Positions 59,721 to 64,000 of a stretch of DNA of 64,000 nucleotides are shown here, one piece after another (position 1 is the first letter of the stretch; each line of letters opens with the position of its first letter). A model generated the notes under the pieces. The model saw only the letters and a program-made list of their open reading frames with translations, had not been told where the DNA came from and did not search any database. Where the stretch lies: NCBI RefSeq assembly GCF_012489685.1, contig NC_080041.1, forward strand, positions 24,727,780 to 24,791,779, given 5' to 3'. A program made the translations under genes and the position numbers. Origin of the DNA: Lotus japonicus (Eukaryota > Streptophyta > Magnoliopsida > Fabales > Fabaceae).

Positions 59721-62000
59721 TTAATCAACAAATCGGCACCAATACCAGTGTTCGCCCCATACCGCATACATTGAATCCAAAGGAATCCCTTTGGTCTCGG
59801 GCAAGAACATAAAAACAGAGAGCGTGCTCACAGCAATCCAACCCGCATAGAATAGAAAAGCCCCGAACTTAAAGTGACACAACATTGTCAAGAATGTCTG
59901 GGATAGAATAAATATTGCTAAGAACTGCACAGCAATTGCTATGCTTTGCCCAGTGGATCTGATTTTTAAGGGGAAAATCTCACTTGGAATTAGCCAACAG
60001 AGAGGGCCCCATGAACAACCAAAACCTGCTGAGTAGAAGCACATTAGCACCAGTACCAGTATTGTTTTGCCTTTTGACATGTGCTCTGTACCATGTACCC
60101 CTGTCTCTAGTGCTAGCACAACAGCCACCGCAATCTTCACAATCATCACACATATTAGTAGTAGTTAGTACAACACTACAAGTGTATTATACACTTAATT
60201 TTCTCAACCTTAATTAAGGCCACCAAGCAACAATTATGTCGTAAGAGACCCCTCTAATGTTCAAGGTCACTTTGAAAAAGAAAATTTAAGTTTTTCTTTC
60301 TAAAAAATTAAGATGTTTGATATTTCAATTTGACATATTTTAATCTAGTTAAAGAAAAACATCCAAAAACATTCAACCCAAAAAGCATCTTTTTAACCTA
60401 TATGAGAATAAATAATACTACATTCGTTCCTTATTAACTGTCCAATATAAATAAATAAAAATTGTTCCTATATATTGGTCCACTTAGAGTTTCAAGAAAA
60501 CATTAAATGAAGATTTTCCAAGACATGTTATTGCGGGAACAATAAATGATGAAAGATAAAGAGTTTAATTTCTATGCACTGACCGTCAACCAATCAGATT
60601 TCAAGGATATGACAAAATCTGTTTTTTTATTGAATTTCATTAATTGACGCGACACATCTTACAATCTGATTGGTTGATGGTGTAAAAAAAATTTACAATG
60701 TAAATGCATTATTCGTTTTCTCAAAGATAAAATGCATTCTAAGGGTGAAATAGGAAAATAAATAATACTTTTATGAATATTAACAAAATTAATTTCCCTT
60801 ATTTCTTCTCTCTAGACACATAGGAACGGAAGTATTAAATGAAGCAAAAAAGACATTTGGTTAATTACCTCACAGACAAGCATTTGAATGCCACCAACAA
60901 TGAACAAGAATCTTCGACCAAACCGATCAACAACAGCAGTAGACACCAAAATAGCACAAAGGTTGACAAGTCCCAATATAATAGCTGAAAGCAATGCAGA
61001 TTCATTGCCAAACCCCACAGATTGAAACAGATTTGGCGCATAAAATGCCACAATGTTGATCCCATTAAGCTGTTGTAACAAAGGGATAGCAAACGCCATC
61101 ACCAACTGAGGTCGATACCGCTTCTCAAAGATGGTCATGAAACTCTCATGCTCCACCGCTTTCGAAACCTGAGAAGATCGAATCACGTGCTCCAGTTCCG
61201 GTTCCACATCGACGGCGGAGCCTCTAGCTTTGCGCAGCGCATGTCTGGCTTGGTTGATTTTGCCGCGTTCGACTAGGCTGCTAGGAGTGTCGTGGATTAG
61301 GAACGCGCCGAGGGTCATGATGGTGGCGGGGACGACAGCGAGACCGAGGGAGACGCGCCACCCCCATGTGTGCTTGGCGGTGGCGTAGTTTATGCAGCTC
61401 GCGGCCAACACGCCGATTCCGTTGAAGAATTGGAAGCCGGTGTTGAATGCGCCTCGCCATTTGGGTGGAGCGATTTCCGATAGGTACAATGGCGTTGCCT
61501 TTATTAGTGGGAAAAATCAAACAACACAAATTAGAGTTTTATATAAATATTGTAAATAAATTTTATATAAATATTTACACTTGAAAAGTAAAGATATATG
61601 ATTAAAAGCATGAGTAAAAGCAAAACTCTTTATAGTGCATATAAATTAAATCCTTATTATGAATGGTTATTTTTACTCACTTGATTAGTGAAACCGACCC
61701 CAAGACCCAGCAAAATACGACCCAAGATGAGCATGGCCTTGTTTTCAGCAGCACCATTAATAGCACCACCAGCAAAAAAGATGCAACCACCCAAGATCAT
61801 GGTGTTTCTCCGACCCAACGCTGTGGTCACTCGACTGGCTAGGAGAGTAGACACTAACCCCGCTAGATAAAGGGAGGATGTGAATAATGTCAAGATCTCA
61901 CTGTCATACACACAATACATATTTGTTTCGGCACTTGCAGCCTTTTTCAACACTTCTGGAAAGAATTTTTCAAGAAATGGTTTCATCGTAGTGACACCAC
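59721..62000 (-). CDS. Hexose/H+ symporter, STP (monosaccharide transporter) family, partial
   Basis: Major facilitator sugar transporter moving monosaccharides with H+ across the plasma membrane. Three exons in view: 62000-61681, 61498-60869 and 60134-59721, with introns in phase 1 (start), 0 and 0; about 454 codons. Signatures in order: [18 protein letters not shown], the LGRR loop, [69 protein letters not shown] and [13 protein letters not shown], ending WYWCRFVD. These are the expected motifs of a 12-helix STP. The first exon (about 50 residues, ending ...GIS plus one base) is not found up to 64000, so intron 1 is over 2 kb and the start lies outside. No frame breaks. Which STP paralogue is not resolved. 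Confidence 0.92.
60418..60835. mobile_element. Stowaway-type MITE in the transporter intron, with a nested MITE
   Basis: Ends CTACATTCGTTCCTTATTAA and TACTTCCGTTCCTATG (other strand) between TA pairs; the interior matches the family at 57519-57779. It is interrupted from about 60562 to 60715 by a second MITE whose arms carry CCAATCAGATT inverted as AATCTGATTGG. Both sit inside the intron between the last two exons of the sugar transporter. The exact right end is uncertain by 3 bp. Confidence 0.6.
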
Positions 62001-62296
62001 CTGAAATTTTCACATCCCTTAACCAAATTAAAGACAATTGCAAAAAAAATATAAATGTACACAATATCAATTGTTATGACTTCAATATAATTAAAGGAGT
62101 CAATGGAAATGCAAAATCATTAATAGCTTCAGTACACTTGCATATTAAATATTTGATTACTTATTTGGGACCGTTTTCCACGTTATACTGCCATTTCTTT
62201 AACATGTAATTTCACAATTGTTCAAATCTCAGTTTTTCATTGTCATTTAGACAACTTTTTTAAATTATCAAATTATTAATCAGTAATTACTTTAAA

Positions 62297-62530
62297 GGGT
62301 TAATCATCTAATTGATCCCTGTCTTTGTAAGGTCGTTTGCGTTTGGTTCCTTGCCGGAAAATATTGTGATTCTCGTCCCCACGATTGTAACAAGTTTGAA
62401 TTTAGTCATCGACGGAGGGCGGAGCTCCGGCGAGCACATACGTGTCACGCCACGTGTTAATTTCAATTTCCACATATTTAATTAATAATTAAAATAAAAT
62501 AAGATAATTAATTAAAAAATAAAAATTATA
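62297..62530. mobile_element. Single Mutator-type end
   Basis: GGTTAATCATCTAATTGATC followed by TIR-like text (GGTTCCTTGCCGGAAAAT, CGGAGCTCCGGCGAGC, GTCACGCCACGTG) resembles the TIR of the element at 48425. No partner end was found, so this is a fragment. Confidence 0.45.
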
Positions 62531-62548
62531 AATTTTATTAAATCTACT

Positions 62549-62650
62549 GAAATCAATTTGGAATCAACACACAAAAGAAAATTTTAACTTGAAATCAATT
62601 TGGAGTCAACACACACCAGAAAATTTTAACTTGAAATCAATTTGAAGCCA
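62549..62650. repeat. 42-bp tandem repeat, 2.4 copies
   Basis: Units at 62549-62590 and 62591-62632 differ at three positions; a third is partial. Starts GAAATCAATTTGGAATCAAC. Confidence 0.75.
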
Positions 62651-62794
62651 ATGTGGGTCATGAAATACCCATTCCGGCTAGCACATGTTAATTGCCAAAT
62701 CGAACTCTTCCCCATGGCTGCCTTTGATTCCCACCTCCATTGTGCTGCACAACACAAAAGCCATCAGCAAAGGACAAGACCCAACTGTTCTAAG

Positions 62795-63358
62795 TAGGGG
62801 TGTAATCGGACCGGATTGGTTCAGATTTAGGGTGTTTTAATGTCTGAACCAATCAAACATGTTCAGTTTGGGTTGGTTCAGATTTCATGATTTTTACTTT
62901 TAAAACCGAAACAAATCAACCCGATCTCAATTAGATTGGTTCGGTTTTGGATGATCAGATTTGAAATAAAAAATATTATTTGGAAAAATACACAAAAATT
63001 AAATATGTGAAAAATTATAAAATATATAGAAAAATTTAACATTTTTAAAGAACATAACATTCAATAATGGCATAATTCATATAATTCAAATAAAACTAAC
63101 ATCTGTAATACAAATATAAATATGTAATGTAATGGGCTGAAAGTGTTTGAGCTTAAGTAAGAAAATTCTCAATCCATTGGGTTTGTTCGGATTGATCGGT
63201 TTTTCAATCTCCAAATTCGATTCCAGAACCGATGGTGATTGGATTTAGTAAAAAAAATCCGAATCAAACCAATGATCCAATCCAACCCACCATAATGTGT
63301 TCGGTTCGGATCGGTTTGATCGGATTCGCGGATCGGACCATACCCGCTTACACCCCTA
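62795..63358. mobile_element. Non-autonomous hAT element (564 bp)
   Basis: Ends TAGGGGTGTAATCGGACC and TAGGGGTGTAAGCGGGTA (other strand), perfect 8-bp duplication GTTCTAAG at 62787-62794 and 63359-63366. The interior has many GGTTCGGTTT / AACCGAACC-like subterminal motifs. No transposase. It lies in the first intron or promoter side of the sugar transporter. Confidence 0.8.
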
Positions 63359-63366
63359 GTTCTAAG

Positions 63367-64000
63367 CACAACACAAGCCACTAAGTCACAGCACAAGGAC
63401 AAAGGAGCCGAGACCAAAGGCTGCAACAACAAACCAGCAGAACCAAAGCTGGAAAAAAAAAACAAATAGGAAAAGAAAGCTAGGGCAGCCACCGACCCAA
63501 ACCATTTCCTCTCAGCCTCAAAACATCCAGCAATCAGCAGACCAATTTAATTGGTTTCAAAATAAACGAAGGCTGGCAAAAGAAGAGGCGAAGTTGCAGA
63601 GATATAGGCAAAGGTTGAAGAAGAATCTAAAGAAGAAGAGGAAAAAGGGGCGTAGTGGCGGCACAGTAAAGGAATAGAGTAAAAATGAATGAAGGAAGAT
63701 GAGGACAATTTTTTCTTATCACTCACAAATAAAATTGGACCACGATGGGCCAGGTTTGAAATTGACCCACCTTAACGCAGCCTCTTGGTTTCTCTTTCTC
63801 TTTCTGAGTACGAATTCAATACCAAAAAAGGAAACCCCCACAAAACGTAGGAATGGCATTTAGGGATGACAACGGGTCGGGACGGGCTCAGATTTTGCCT
63901 TTCCCAAACCCAAACCCGTTGTAACCTTAGACCTATGTCCTAACCTAACTTGATGTATAGACTTTTTTTGCAAAACAAGACGCAAATTATATTATTTTGT
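63367..64000. other. Upstream / intronic DNA of the transporter
   Basis: No exon of the transporter found. TAGGGATGACAACGGGTCGG at 63861 looks like one end of another hAT element that would run past the window. Confidence 0.4.

Noticed and set aside
63169..63492. 107-codon minus-strand frame overlapping the hAT element
   Set aside because: It crosses the element's end and its target duplication, so it cannot be an old coding unit.

Overview
Eukaryotic nuclear DNA from a flowering plant, probably a papilionoid legume. The legume call is an inference from the repeat types and is low confidence; plant is certain from the gene families, introns and transposons. The window is AT-rich and mostly transposable elements. 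I see only three host genes, all on the minus strand: a WW-domain/EAR-motif protein of the CURLY FLAG LEAF1 type (1355-2124, two exons), a complete class I histone deacetylase of the HDA19 type (36877-42807, seven coding exons, 499 codons), and a sugar transport protein (STP) family hexose/H+ symporter (59721-62000) whose first exon lies beyond the right edge.

Layout. 1-4.5 kb: CFL1-like gene and spacer. 4.5-10.2 kb: a small foldback element, then a large minus-strand LTR-like block carrying a hAT insertion with a perfect 8-bp target duplication. 10.2-25.4 kb: two large LTRs of one family (11015-14386 and 21055-25349), each with its own perfect 5-bp target duplication and so each a solo LTR. 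Between them lie AT-rich DNA, an RNase H fragment and two adjacent foldback Mutator-like elements. 25.4-36.3 kb: another Mutator-like foldback, a possible CACTA element, a broken 5'-truncated LINE, a fragment of plastid 23S rRNA, a Mutator-like deletion derivative and a Stowaway MITE. 36.9-44 kb: the histone deacetylase gene, with a hAT-type MITE in its 5'-UTR intron and a Mutator-like element at its promoter. 45.4-57.5 kb: a four-level nest, read as Tourist-like ends > Helitron-like element > full Mutator-like element > copia-type solo LTR. 57.5-64 kb: Stowaway, RNase H fragment, sugar transporter with nested MITEs in its last intron, and a hAT element upstream.

Two points stand out. The Mutator-like element at 48425-55866 has TIRs of about 300 bp, a four-exon MURA-type transposase whose frame is uninterrupted apart from three in-frame stops, and a convergent second gene encoding a GRF zinc finger, coiled coil and C-terminal membrane anchor that is still fully open (159 codons). 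The layout recalls maize MuDR (mudrA/mudrB) with a different second protein. Second, the large LTRs carry near their 3' end an open reading frame whose core is recognisably shared at protein level between two divergent LTR families (24437-24889 plus; 5960-5769 minus) and which is lost, by deletion, from the third LTR.

Target duplications were read directly by eye. Family names given to non-coding elements come from TIR and target-duplication type and are inferences.
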